The notes under the pieces are model-generated. The model was given only the letters and a program-made list of their open reading frames with translations, searched no databases and was not told the origin of the DNA. The position numbers were made by a program, and so were the translations under genes. Positions 55,304 to 64,000 of a stretch of DNA of 64,000 nucleotides are shown here, piece by piece (within the stretch, counting starts at the first letter, position 1; each line of letters starts with the position of its first letter). The stretch lies in NCBI RefSeq assembly GCF_022581195.2, contig NC_061463.1, positions 1,488,001 through 1,552,000 on the forward strand, written 5' to 3'. The stretch comes from Helicoverpa zea (Eukaryota; Arthropoda; Insecta; Lepidoptera; Noctuidae).

Positions 55304-55364
55304 TTACCATGAGTAAGTGAAACTATCCTACCCTATGCGCCTGCTGATGATGATGACTCATTTT

Positions 55365-55574
55365 ATCATCCATCCAGCTATTCCCCAACTATGTTGGTGT
55401 TGGCTTCCAGTCACCGAATCTGTTTGAGTACCAATATTTTGCTTGGAGCGACTACCTATCTACAATCCAGTCAACTACACAAGACGATATCCATATTATG
55501 GTAAGACTGACAGACTTTCTGGCTTCTGATTAGTCGCAGCAGCTGCAGAAAATGTACAAATGACAGCTTTGTCA
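55365..55574 (-). mobile_element. Decayed SINE fragment inside the Helitron
   Basis: TATTCCCCAACTATGTTGGT, GGCTTCCAGTC, GGAGCGACTACCTATCT, then GTAAGACTGACAGACTTTCT and GGCTTCTGATTAGTCG follow the reverse of the SINE at 15226-15614, much decayed. It must have been carried by the Helitron before it landed in the LTR. Confidence 0.65.
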
Positions 55575-55854
55575 GACTCAAAGCATGTAGACATAGATTA
55601 TACCTGTTTCCTGTGAAAATTACTTACGCACCATACGTAATAATTTTAGAAATTGGCTGAACAACGTCACAAACTTTACTTCTTTTGTTTAGATAAATGG
55701 TCACATCCGCAACACAACCTTGATCAATGAATCTATGCGACTGCTAAGTGCTAATCCTAATTATACTGTCACTTGAAAGAATGCACCTACGGGATAAATA
55801 GTATTTTGACGATTCTATATTGCTCACGCAGACGAAGTTGCGGGCAACAGCTAG

Positions 55855-55919
55855 TAATTAATATAAACCAGTAATAAGTGTGCATTCGCATTTTTTATTT
55901 GATCACGCAAGCGCGTACA
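55855..55919 (+). repeat. BEL/Pao 5' LTR, second part (65 bp)
   Basis: Continues exactly from 53024: TAATTAATATAAACC to GCGCGTACA, identical by eye to 62385-62449. TATAAA at 55862-55867 may be the LTR core promoter, with transcription starting shortly downstream. Confidence 0.95.
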
Positions 55920-55923
55920 AAAT

Positions 55924-55941
55924 TGGCGACCGTGACAGGAC
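55924..55941 (+). other. Primer-binding site of the BEL/Pao element
   Basis: TGGCGACCGTGACAGGAC follows the LTR by four bases. It begins TGG, complementary to the CCA end of a tRNA, and this TGGCGACCGTGACA form is common in Pao-type elements. The tRNA is not identified here. Confidence 0.8.
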
Positions 55942-56838
55942 CCGTTACATCGCGATCTATTCGTCGTCTCGTCGCGTCAAGAATCGTCGAGAATCGTCGG
56001 TCGGCACGTGGAGCAAGTGCCGCAGCCCGCCATCTATCCAGTCGGGCTGCGTAACCGCATCGAGACTGCAGGAGGCGAAGGACCCGGACAAGCAGCCTCA
56101 GGAGCCCGGTGAAGACGGCGACACGTCAACCGAAGGTCTAGCCCAGGAGAGTAAGCCTTGATCCTTTCTAATTTCCTTTCTCAATCTCGATCCTCGTGCT
56201 CTTGCGCTGTGAAATAGCGGGCGGCTAGCTATTCGAGCGTCGGGGGGCTTCTCCGGCAAAGCAGTGCCACGTGGTGGCAAAGGCGCCATAAACTGGCCAA
56301 ACTGCTAGGTTATATTGCACGTGGGTTGTGTTTTTTTGAATTGGGTTACGCTTATTACATGCTAAGTGGCATTTTTCTCCATTATTCATTTGTTGCACAT
56401 ACCATTGTTAAATCAAGTCACCCGCACCCACGCTAAGCATAACCACATTTTATTTTTCCGAAGCACGGCAAGCTTGCATTCGAAGTGCACGCATTTATTT
56501 TCAAGGTTATTGCCTATTACACCTGCCTAAAGTTCACGCACGCGCGCGAACTAGTGCACGCACATTTCTTTGCTTGGTGAACCAGCATTGCGGCCGACTA
56601 TTTCAGAGTTCCTGCCATACGGCAACGGTTCCGGTCCAGCTTCGCAGCCCCAACGGCACGGCGGATTCCCTCGGCACGCCTGTTACATCGGGTTGCGGCC
56701 GACGCTGCGGCGCGGGAGTCGGGTGACCACGTGTTGGAGCGGCGCATAATATTGTCAGGTTCACTGCACATTTATTTATTCAGCTCATTGTATTGCATTA
56801 GGTTGTGTTTCTTGTAAGCGTATATATAAATTAGCAAA
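55942..56838 (+). other. BEL/Pao leader (5' untranslated region)
   Basis: About 0.9 kb between the PBS and the gag start. A small upstream open frame begins in the LTR (55880-56161). A GA|GTAAGC donor-like site at 56150 and a TTAG|CAAAATG acceptor-like site just before the gag ATG would remove almost the whole leader, including the upstream frame. Splicing is inference only. Confidence 0.5.
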
Positions 56839-59800
56839 ATGACCGATGCAGATACTGACCAGAAGGTCAACTTTAAAGAGTTAATTAAAAGGCGTGGCAC
56901 TATTAAGGGCAGGTTAACTAAATTCATAGACTATCTAAGTACTATTCAAAAGATAAAGGCTAGTGATATTACAAGCTTACAAACAAAAGAGCTCTCATTG
57001 AGGCTAAGCAAATTTCAAGATTTGTTCAAAACGTTTGATGAGTTACAGTCTGAAATAGAATCCATATGTTCTGATGTAGATGAACAATTAGACGAAAGAG
57101 AGTCTACTGAGCGCCAATTTTACTCAGCTCTCTCTGTAGCGCAAGAACTGATTGAGGCTACCCCGTCTACCATTAATAAGGCCAATAGCGTCGACCAACA
57201 AAGTAATTGTTCTCACCAACAAAGTAATTGTTCTCATGCATTTAATGGAATAAAACTACCCACCATACACCTCCCAAAGTTTGATGGAAACATGTTAACA
57301 TGGTTAGAATTTAAGGATACTTTTGATTCCATTATTAACTGCAATAATTCAATTCCAGAAATTAATAAATTCCATTATTTAAGATCGGCTTTGGAAGGTA
57401 GTGCCAGGGGAGTAATTAAGGCCATAGAGTTTACCTCTAGTAACTACAAATTAGCATGGGAATTACTATGTGAACGGTATGATAATAAGAATGTTCTTAT
57501 AAATAATCATCTTAAGTCTTTAGTGACTGTTGAAAGGTGTAGTAAGGAATCTTATAAGGCATTAAGGTATTTAGTAGACCATATGTCAAAGAATTTGAGA
57601 GCGCTGGATACTTTGGGTCAACCGACTGACAAGTGGGACGCACTAGTTATTTTCATTATAGCATCCAAATTAGACTCGGTCACTTACACTAAGTGGGAAG
57701 AGTACCGGGCTACATTGACAGATTATCATAAATTAGAAAACTTTACAATGTTTTTAAGAAATCGTGCAGACATATTAGAAACTATGCATTTTGCTAACAT
57801 GGTTCACACAGACAAAGGTGACCGAAGGTCAAATTACCCTAGGGAGTCTAAAGTTAACAAAGCATTTGTCGCTTCCAGTGAACATGGTGCCAGTGCAAAG
57901 TGTTATATCTGTCGCGATGACCACCAGTTACATGGATGTCCCAAGTTTAAAAATATGAGCATAGAGGATAGGCTATCTGAAATTAGTAGATTAAAATTAT
58001 GTAAAAATTGCCTCAAGAGTGGTCATAATTCATTCCAGTGCAAGTCCAGGCCTATGTGTCGTGTTTGTAAAAAGAAACATAATTCATTAATACATAAAAA
58101 CGAGCCAATTGTATCTAATGCTATACAAGACTCTACGGAGGTCTCTAACTTACCTGTGTCACTTTCAGTTGCAGCGGCAGGTCAAGTTTTGTTAGGTACG
58201 GCTATTGTAGACATAGTAAATAGGCAAACCGGTGAAATCTATCAGGCGAGAGCATTACTAGATACTGGCAGTCAGATGTCCTTTATAACTAGTGTAATGA
58301 AGGAAAGGCTTAACTTAGTTAGTGACAAATCGCGTTCAATTCATGTGGCTGGCATTAATAATTCAATTTCAAATATTTCAGAAAGGGTAAAGGTTGAGAT
58401 TAAATCGCGTATAAGTGAGTTCTGCATACCAATTGACTGTCTTGTTGTACCAAATATCATAGGTACTTTGCCAAATGTACAGGTCAACGTTCAGCAACTG
58501 GCCATACCGAAGGAATTTAGGCTAGCTGATCCAACTTTCTATAAGCCATCTCAGATAGACATTTTAATCGGTGCAGATGTATATTGGTCCATTGTAAATG
58601 CGAATCATATATATTTAGGTAAAAACAAACCTGCCCTACAAGATACCAAGTTAGGTTGGTTAGTGTCAGGCCCTACTGGGCAAGATAGGCTAAAATCCCT
58701 CAAAGTAACTTGTAGTTTTAGTCAAGAATTACAGGATGACTTAAAAAGGTTTTGGGAAATAGAAGAGAGTTATTCTGAACAATTTGCTCGTTCACCCGAT
58801 GAACATTTTTGTGAAAGGCACTTTGTGGAAACTACTAAACGCCTAGCTAACGGTAGGTTTTCAGTGTTAATGCCTCTAAAGGAAGAACCTAAATGTGCTC
58901 TAGGAGATTCTTATGCTATGGCTAAAAAGAGACTTCTAAAGTTAGAGACTAGGTTAGATAAGAATCCTGAGTTAAAAGACGCTTATTCAAAATTCATTAA
59001 TGAATATAAGGAATTAGGTCACCTAACTGAGATTGCCAGGCCACAGTTTGGTGTGTATCTTCCCCACCACTGCATTATTAAGGAGCATCATGAGACCACT
59101 AAGGTTAGAGTAGTTTTCGACGCGTCTGCTAAAACTACCTCAGGGAAGTCGCTAAACGATATTCAAGCAGTAGGTCCAGTCATCCAGAGCGACTTACTGT
59201 CTATATTATTACGCTTCAGAGAGCATAGGTTTGTCCTAACTGGAGATATTGCTAAAATGTACAGAATGATTGCCATAGATGAGTCTCAACGCCATCTGCA
59301 ATTAATACTGTGGCGCTGTGAGAAAACGCACAATATTGTAGTATATCAGTTGAATACAGTAACTTATGGTACAGCATCTGCGCCATTCCTTAGTACTAGG
59401 TGTCTTCAACAACTAGCGCTAGAGTGTGGTGATGAAATTATAAAAGAAACCATGCTAACTGACTTCTACATCGATGATTTGAGTACGGGTTGTGCCTCAG
59501 CAAATCAGCTGACACATATCTTTAAGAGCATCACGCGAGTTTTAGAGTCAGCCGGTTTCATACTTAGGAAATTTCGTACCAACTGTCCACAGATATTTGA
59601 GCACGAACAGGTTAATAGTGATACTTTAGAACTGTGCAAAGAATCGGCTGTGCTAGGATTAAACTGGTCTCCAGTCAATGACTCAATTCAATTTTCCACC
59701 AATGTGCCACTTGCTTCTCAGATAACTAAAAGAACTATTATCTCTATGACATGCAAAATATTTGATCCACTAGGATTATTGAGTGCAGCAATTATCAAAC

Positions 59801-62004
59801 CAAAAATCTTACTTCAAAAGTTATGGTGTGCCAAATTACAGTGGGACGAGCCAATACCCAAGGAACTGGCAAAAGATTGGCTAAATTTCAGCAATAATTT
59901 GTCTTATTTGTATAATATACATCTGCCTAGGTATGTATTGTGTGAAGGGCCAGAATACATTGAATTGCATTGTTTCGTAGATGCCTCACAAGCTGCATTT
60001 GGAGCGTGCATTTATTTAAGGTCTAGAGATAGCAAACATAAGCATACATCACGCCTTTTATGTGCAAAAGCTCGGGTAGCACCCATTAAACCATTGACTA
60101 TACCTAGATTAGAATTATGTGGAGCGCTCCTCGGAGCTAGACTTTGTCAGAAGGTTAGTGAATCCTTAAAATGTAAAATAAATAAGAAAATAATATGGAC
60201 CGACTCCACTGTAGTGTTAGGATGGTTAAAAATGCAGCCAAGTCTACTAAAAACCTTTGTACGAAATAGAGTGAACGAAATTCAAGAGCTAACAGCTGAT
60301 TATCAATGGTTTCATGTTCCCACTAGCTTGAACCCTGCTGACATGGCTTCAAGAGGGGTAGACCCGCAGGTGTTGAATAGTTCTACTCTTTGGTGGGAAG
60401 GCCCTCCCTTCTTAAAACAAGAGGACTGCGAGTGGCCCACCAAACTGTCTCCACCAGAGGAGGCAACTTTACCGGAGGTCAAAGCTCTCACCTCATACAC
60501 ATTTGCTGTAAATAGTAAAGAAAATTTAGTTAATAAGGTCGTAGAGTTCAGTAGGTTTTCTAATTTTTTACGGTTAAAAAGAACAATTGCCTATGTACTT
60601 CGTTTTATTAATAATTGTAAAGGTCAAAGAAACTCAAGTCAGGCATTATCAGTTGAAGAGCTGCAGAAGGCAGGCACTCTTCTAATTAAACTTAGTCAGT
60701 TTGAGACATTCTATGAAGAAATTGAAACCTTAAGTAAAGGCCATCAATTACATAAAAGATCAAAATTATTAGCACTTAATCCTTTTGTAGACACGGAAAA
60801 GGTGCTGCGTGTAGGTGGCCGGCTAGGAAATTCTAGCTTTGATTACAACAAAAAGCACCCTGTGCTCCTGGATGCGAAACATAGCGTCACTAAACTCTTA
60901 ATGAAACATGAACACTTACGTTTATTTCATGCTGGTCCACAGGCACTGCTCGCAGCCATTCGTGAGGAATATTGGCCAATAGGAGGAAGAAACCTAGCTC
61001 GCATTACTACCAAGCAGTGCGTTGTATGTACGCGCCTGCGAGGTAAATCTGTCGAACCAATTATGGGCGATCTGCCAGCCGTAAGAACTGACTGTAGCTT
61101 TGCATTTAGTTCATGTGGGGTAGACTTTGCGGGGCCATTTAGAATCTCCAGCCGTAAAGGTCGAGGAAACCGCATAACAAAGAGTTATTTATGTTTGTTT
61201 GTGTGTCTAACCACTAAGGCGGTTCACCTAGAGGTAGTCAGCGACCTCACTTCTGAAGCATTCATTCTATGTATACGTAGGTTTGTGGCCAGGAGAGGTA
61301 AACCCTATGCTATCTATTGTGATAATGGTCGTAACTTCATAGGTGCATGCAATGAGCTGGGTAGAATGTTGCAAAAGAGCCAAGATTCGGTCTTCAATTA
61401 TTCGGCGAACGAGGGAATCCGCTTTGTGTTTGGGCCTGCATATTCGCCCCATTTTGGAGGAATATGGGAGGCGGGCATAAAATCATCAAAATACCATTTA
61501 AAACGAGTAGCTGGAGAGGCCTGTCTGACTTTCGAGGAGCTGGCCACCTTATTTTCACAGATCGAGGCCATCCTAAACTCCCGTCCCCTCTCCCCACTCT
61601 CGTCAGATCCAAATGATCCCACTCCTCTCACCCCAGGGCACTTTCTGGTGGGCAGGCCACTGACTGCCGTCCCGTCGCCACCCATCACAGCTCTGCGGCC
61701 CAACCGTTATGAGCTCATAGAAAAAATCCGCCAACAGTTTTGGTCCAGGTGGCAGAAGGAGTTCCTGGCCGAGATGCAGCAGCGGTCCCGGTGGAGGACT
61801 CAGCAGCAAGGCCTCAACTGCGGGGACCTCGTGCTTCTACGGGAGGCAAACCTGCCTCCGCTCCAGTGGCGCTTGGGGCGCGTCACGCGCCTACACCCCG
61901 GCCCGGATGGCGTCAGCCGGGTAGCGGACGTCACCACCACCAAGGGGACGGTCACTCGGGCCGTCCGCACCATGTGTCCCCTCTTCCGGGACACGTCGAG
62001 TTGA
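56839..62004 (+). CDS. BEL/Pao gag-pol polyprotein, intact
   Basis: A single 1721-codon ORF. Order by approximate residue: coiled N-terminal part; gag domain of the DUF1759 kind (~140-290, LPKFDGNMLTWLEFKDTFDS); Cys/His knuckles (~353-417, CYICRDDHQLHGC, CKNCLKSGHNSFQC, CRVCKKKHN); aspartic protease with DTG at 475-477 (ALLDTGSQMSFIT); reverse transcriptase ~730-960 with VVFDAS, LTGDIAKMYRMI and the YIDD catalytic site at 877-880; RNase H ~1044-1180 (CFVDASQAAFGA, TIPRLELCGALLGARL, WTDSTVVLGWL); integrase HHCC zinc site ~1356-1396; catalytic D1429, D1495 and E1544; C-terminal basic domain ~1634-1715 (FWSRWQKEFL, GDLVLLREANLPPLQW). The whole gag-pol in one frame is normal for this superfamily. 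No stop, frameshift or missing catalytic residue was found, so it may be competent apart from its disrupted 5' LTR. Chosen start: the ATG after TTAGCAAA that opens MTDADTDQKVNFKEL. Confidence 0.95.
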   Translation: MTDADTDQKVNFKELIKRRGTIKGRLTKFIDYLSTIQKIKASDITSLQTKELSLRLSKFQDLFKTFDELQSEIESICSDVDEQLDERESTERQFYSALSVAQELIEATPSTINKANSVDQQSNCSHQQSNCSHAFNGIKLPTIHLPKFDGNMLTWLEFKDTFDSIINCNNSIPEINKFHYLRSALEGSARGVIKAIEFTSSNYKLAWELLCERYDNKNVLINNHLKSLVTVERCSKESYKALRYLVDHMSKNLRALDTLGQPTDKWDALVIFIIASKLDSVTYTKWEEYRATLTDYHKLENFTMFLRNRADILETMHFANMVHTDKGDRRSNYPRESKVNKAFVASSEHGASAKCYICRDDHQLHGCPKFKNMSIEDRLSEISRLKLCKNCLKSGHNSFQCKSRPMCRVCKKKHNSLIHKNEPIVSNAIQDSTEVSNLPVSLSVAAAGQVLLGTAIVDIVNRQTGEIYQARALLDTGSQMSFITSVMKERLNLVSDKSRSIHVAGINNSISNISERVKVEIKSRISEFCIPIDCLVVPNIIGTLPNVQVNVQQLAIPKEFRLADPTFYKPSQIDILIGADVYWSIVNANHIYLGKNKPALQDTKLGWLVSGPTGQDRLKSLKVTCSFSQELQDDLKRFWEIEESYSEQFARSPDEHFCERHFVETTKRLANGRFSVLMPLKEEPKCALGDSYAMAKKRLLKLETRLDKNPELKDAYSKFINEYKELGHLTEIARPQFGVYLPHHCIIKEHHETTKVRVVFDASAKTTSGKSLNDIQAVGPVIQSDLLSILLRFREHRFVLTGDIAKMYRMIAIDESQRHLQLILWRCEKTHNIVVYQLNTVTYGTASAPFLSTRCLQQLALECGDEIIKETMLTDFYIDDLSTGCASANQLTHIFKSITRVLESAGFILRKFRTNCPQIFEHEQVNSDTLELCKESAVLGLNWSPVNDSIQFSTNVPLASQITKRTIISMTCKIFDPLGLLSAAIIKPKILLQKLWCAKLQWDEPIPKELAKDWLNFSNNLSYLYNIHLPRYVLCEGPEYIELHCFVDASQAAFGACIYLRSRDSKHKHTSRLLCAKARVAPIKPLTIPRLELCGALLGARLCQKVSESLKCKINKKIIWTDSTVVLGWLKMQPSLLKTFVRNRVNEIQELTADYQWFHVPTSLNPADMASRGVDPQVLNSSTLWWEGPPFLKQEDCEWPTKLSPPEEATLPEVKALTSYTFAVNSKENLVNKVVEFSRFSNFLRLKRTIAYVLRFINNCKGQRNSSQALSVEELQKAGTLLIKLSQFETFYEEIETLSKGHQLHKRSKLLALNPFVDTEKVLRVGGRLGNSSFDYNKKHPVLLDAKHSVTKLLMKHEHLRLFHAGPQALLAAIREEYWPIGGRNLARITTKQCVVCTRLRGKSVEPIMGDLPAVRTDCSFAFSSCGVDFAGPFRISSRKGRGNRITKSYLCLFVCLTTKAVHLEVVSDLTSEAFILCIRRFVARRGKPYAIYCDNGRNFIGACNELGRMLQKSQDSVFNYSANEGIRFVFGPAYSPHFGGIWEAGIKSSKYHLKRVAGEACLTFEELATLFSQIEAILNSRPLSPLSSDPNDPTPLTPGHFLVGRPLTAVPSPPITALRPNRYELIEKIRQQFWSRWQKEFLAEMQQRSRWRTQQQGLNCGDLVLLREANLPPLQWRLGRVTRLHPGPDGVSRVADVTTTKGTVTRAVRTMCPLFRDTSS

Positions 62005-62018
62005 ATCCTTCAACGCCT

Positions 62019-62025
62019 GGGAGGA
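62019..62025 (+). other. Polypurine tract
   Basis: GGGAGGA lies directly before the 3' LTR TGTTACGG, the expected place for plus-strand DNA priming. Confidence 0.75.
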
Positions 62026-62449
62026 TGTTACGGCCTGCGCCGCCTGGCAACACAGTCGGGCGGCGGGGCAAAATGCTGGGGAAGCGCGTCCCGCGCTCCC
62101 TGGCAACACCGAGGCGCCCGCCGCGCATCACGCCACCTGCGCGCGAGCCAATCGCAGGCGGCGATTCAAACTGCGCCTTGCGTCATCCAACGGGAGGCCG
62201 CCACGGTGACGCCGGCGCGCTGGAGAAGGGGCGACGACGGAGGCGTCGAGAGCGGCGCTCGTCCACTTGGCTTCACGGGCCGTCGAGATCAACACCACTG
62301 CCGATACGTAACGGGTCCAACGAATCTCTGCAGTCTAAATTGTATAACTTAATCTCGAGTGAATAATTCATTGTAAAGTTTTAATAATTAATATAAACCA
62401 GTAATAAGTGTGCATTCGCATTTTTTATTTGATCACGCAAGCGCGTACA
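62026..62449 (+). repeat. BEL/Pao 3' LTR (424 bp, uninterrupted)
   Basis: Starts TGTTACGG and ends GCGCGTACA (TG..CA). The AAGTTTTAATAATTAATATA site shows the empty target into which the Helitron went in the other LTR. TATAAA at 62392-62397. Confidence 0.95.
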
Positions 62450-62454
62450 CATAC

Positions 62455-63781
62455 TAAGCAACTTTTATCAGTTAAGTGATCGGCTACTATAAAACTTTTA
62501 TAATGTTAACTTTCTCAATTATGTATATTGCTGAGATATTTATAAAGTTGTTCTTCAACTCTGAATATTCTTTTGATTTTTTTTAATTTGAACTCTGTGG
62601 GTTTTGGGGACTGTACCATTATTTTTTCAAAACTCAAATACATTTTACCTAGCCCTAAACATAGGTACAGCTAAACCTCCACTTTCACTAGACCAATGAA
62701 ATGACTTTCTTTCTCATCTCAATATATCATCGTTTCAGAGGATTCAAAGCAATCTTTCTTGTAATCAAACCGCCGACACAGTAATATGTAAGATATATTT
62801 ATGATGACAGCCGTCTTACAGTTAATATCTCAATGTCTATAAAGTTGCTAATTAATATGTTCAACCGTCTAGGTCTACGAAATTAAATGCATATTTCATA
62901 CAACTATTTTGAAATTAAACTACAGATTGTACAAATTGATTTGTCTAACCCCGATCTTAACATGACCTTTTCTATTAGGAAAAAAATATCTGGAACTCGG
63001 GGCAAAGTTTTATAGTGACATAATTATACTGCGTAACTTGAGTAAGAAACAGACTTAATTTAGACAGCAACTTGGCGTAACTCAGCAGTCAATAAAGTAA
63101 AAGAACTTTTAATGCCCTATATTTGTCGTCATTTCTTAACAGTCGTATTAAACATCATCTCCACACAAAGGTCCCAATACTTAGCTGTTCCACAACATCT
63201 ATATACATACATACATACGTCTATACTAGTACCTAGATATACATAATGAAAAATATAAGTGACATGAATACGTTGAAACCCGCAGAGCGACCGCAAATTT
63301 TTCCAAACTGCCGTTTATAAATTGGTCTCGTCGCAATGGGTCTCCGGGGATGCATGGCACATAACGTGAAGGATGAGAAAATTGCATCATGTTACTTGTT
63401 ACATGAATGTAGATATGTAAAGTCGTGGATGTTAATGGTTAGGCTGCTTACTACATTTCGAATTTTATCAGTGTAATGCTATTGGTCGAAAAACTACAAA
63501 ACTCGGAATTGAAAACATTAAATAAACGTGTGGATTTGTCGTCAATACATTAAAAATATGAAAGTATGCCGTAGGCTGAACTATATATAAATATCTGCAA
63601 CTGTAGCTACCTACTTATACTGATACCTACTTGATATGTCGCCAGTCGAATAGTTACGAAATGTGTTTTTATATATTATAGGTATTTTCATGATAATACT
63701 GTTAATCATCAAAGTCAATGTTTATAAGAAAATTGTTTGGCAAACTAAATGCAAACTCCGGAAAGATTAAATGTCACTTAC
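62455..63781. other. Non-coding DNA right of the BEL/Pao element
   Basis: AT-rich; a (ATAC)n run at 63202-63218. No gene is recognised. Confidence 0.4.
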
Positions 63782-63816
63782 CAATCGATCCCCATATGGC
63801 AAAGATACCGACGATC
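63782..63816 (-). other. Candidate 35-bp internal exon
   Basis: On the minus strand AATATTGTTATAG precedes GATCGTCGGTATCTTTGCCA..TCGATTG, followed by the consensus donor GTAAGTG. One frame reads IVGIFAIWGSI, which looks like part of a membrane segment. Both splice sites are good, but the stretch is short and no neighbour exon is visible. Confidence 0.3.
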
Positions 63817-64000
63817 CTATAACAATATTCTAAAAATCTATTTTGGCTATGACATAAATATAATTCCGTTAATCCAAGAAACTAACTAACATTATTACAC
63901 TTTCAGTTTACAAGTTCGTAACATGTATACAAATAAATAATGCGCGTACGCGGAATTTGTCGCGGTATGTGCTAAATGACTGAAATAACATCTATTTTCA
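63817..64000. other. Non-coding DNA to window end
   Basis: No feature recognised. Confidence 0.4.

Larger units (their letters stand above)
53025..55854 (+). mobile_element. 2.8-kb Helitron inserted in the LTR
   Basis: The element starts TCTATACATATAATAAATC and ends GACGAAGTTGCGGGCAACAG with CTAG (55851-55854). It sits precisely between A and T of the LTR sequence TTTTAA|TAATTAATATA that is uninterrupted in the 3' LTR, with no target duplication. It lacks a Rep/helicase gene and is non-autonomous. It carries other material: an open frame of 92 codons, a TTA-flanked palindromic MITE, and a SINE fragment. A (TTTGTCTG)-like tract is at 53140-53180. Confidence 0.95.
52661..62454 (+). mobile_element. 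Complete BEL/Pao LTR retrotransposon with nested Helitron
   Basis: The 5-bp target duplication CATAC is at 52661-52665 and 62450-62454. Between them lie the 5' LTR (in two pieces), PBS, leader, gag-pol ORF, purine tract and 3' LTR. The two LTRs are the same length (424 bp) after removing the Helitron and appear identical by eye, so insertion is recent. The element without the Helitron is about 6.95 kb, usual for BEL/Pao. There is no env-type ORF. Confidence 0.95.

Noticed and set aside
61740..62366. 208-codon plus-strand frame over the end of pol and the 3' LTR
   Set aside because: It is another frame of the gag-pol ORF running into the GC-rich LTR; the same frame pieces recur in the 5' LTR. 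No sign of a real protein.

Overview
The window is AT-rich eukaryotic DNA and looks like an intergenic or intronic stretch of a moth genome. Noctuid-type Lepidoptera is an inference from the repeat families: tRNA-derived SINEs ending in GATGATGA, short Helitrons running from TCTATACTAATATT to GGCTAG(T), the repeat that starts AGGGTTCCGTA and ends in the TTGGCCGG block, and a (CAAAGT)n-tailed LINE. No bacterial-style operons or viral gene blocks are present. Long open frames are almost all transposon-derived.

Layout. 1-13 kb: non-coding DNA with SINE pieces and short Helitrons. 13.2-20.9 kb: dense nested repeats. A hAT-like element (13193-15160) contains a Helitron, which contains a second hAT-like element carrying GCGAGCGAAGCGAGCGCG repeats. 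A full-length SINE follows, then an unusual unit at 16.5-18.9 kb with a near-perfect 385-bp inverted repeat, two opposed coding fragments and recurrent ACTGCGTTAC motifs, then an inverted, truncated copy of the inner hAT-like element. 21-31 kb: mostly unannotated DNA with two TWA-flanked MITEs, a 5S-headed SINE fragment, a tRNA-like sequence and a perfect 27-bp-arm palindrome. 31.6-35.1 kb: a minus-strand LINE whose reverse transcriptase ORF is split by a P-element-like insertion with a THAP-domain reading frame; a second copy lies at 45.1-46.1 kb. About 35.8-36.0 kb: what looks like a real host first exon on the minus strand, with initiator, 5'UTR, ATG, 31 coding bases and a GTAAGT donor. Much of the DNA to its left may then be intron 1 of that gene.

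36-52 kb: short Helitrons, SINEs, an internally deleted piggyBac-like element (TTAA-flanked, 39597-41354), a SINE split by an RTE LINE fragment, and a TTA-flanked foldback element split by a hAT-like element. 52.7-62.4 kb: a complete BEL/Pao LTR retrotransposon with 424-bp LTRs that look identical by eye, a 5-bp target duplication, primer-binding site, purine tract and one intact 1721-codon gag-pol ORF. Its 5' LTR is cut by a 2830-bp Helitron inserted 7 bp upstream of a TATAAA box. 62.45-64 kb is non-coding except for one possible 35-bp exon.

The BEL/Pao ORF is the only intact long protein gene. The rest is a layered record of transposition in which target duplications give an insertion order at several sites. 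All identity statements are by eye; no alignment or database search was run.
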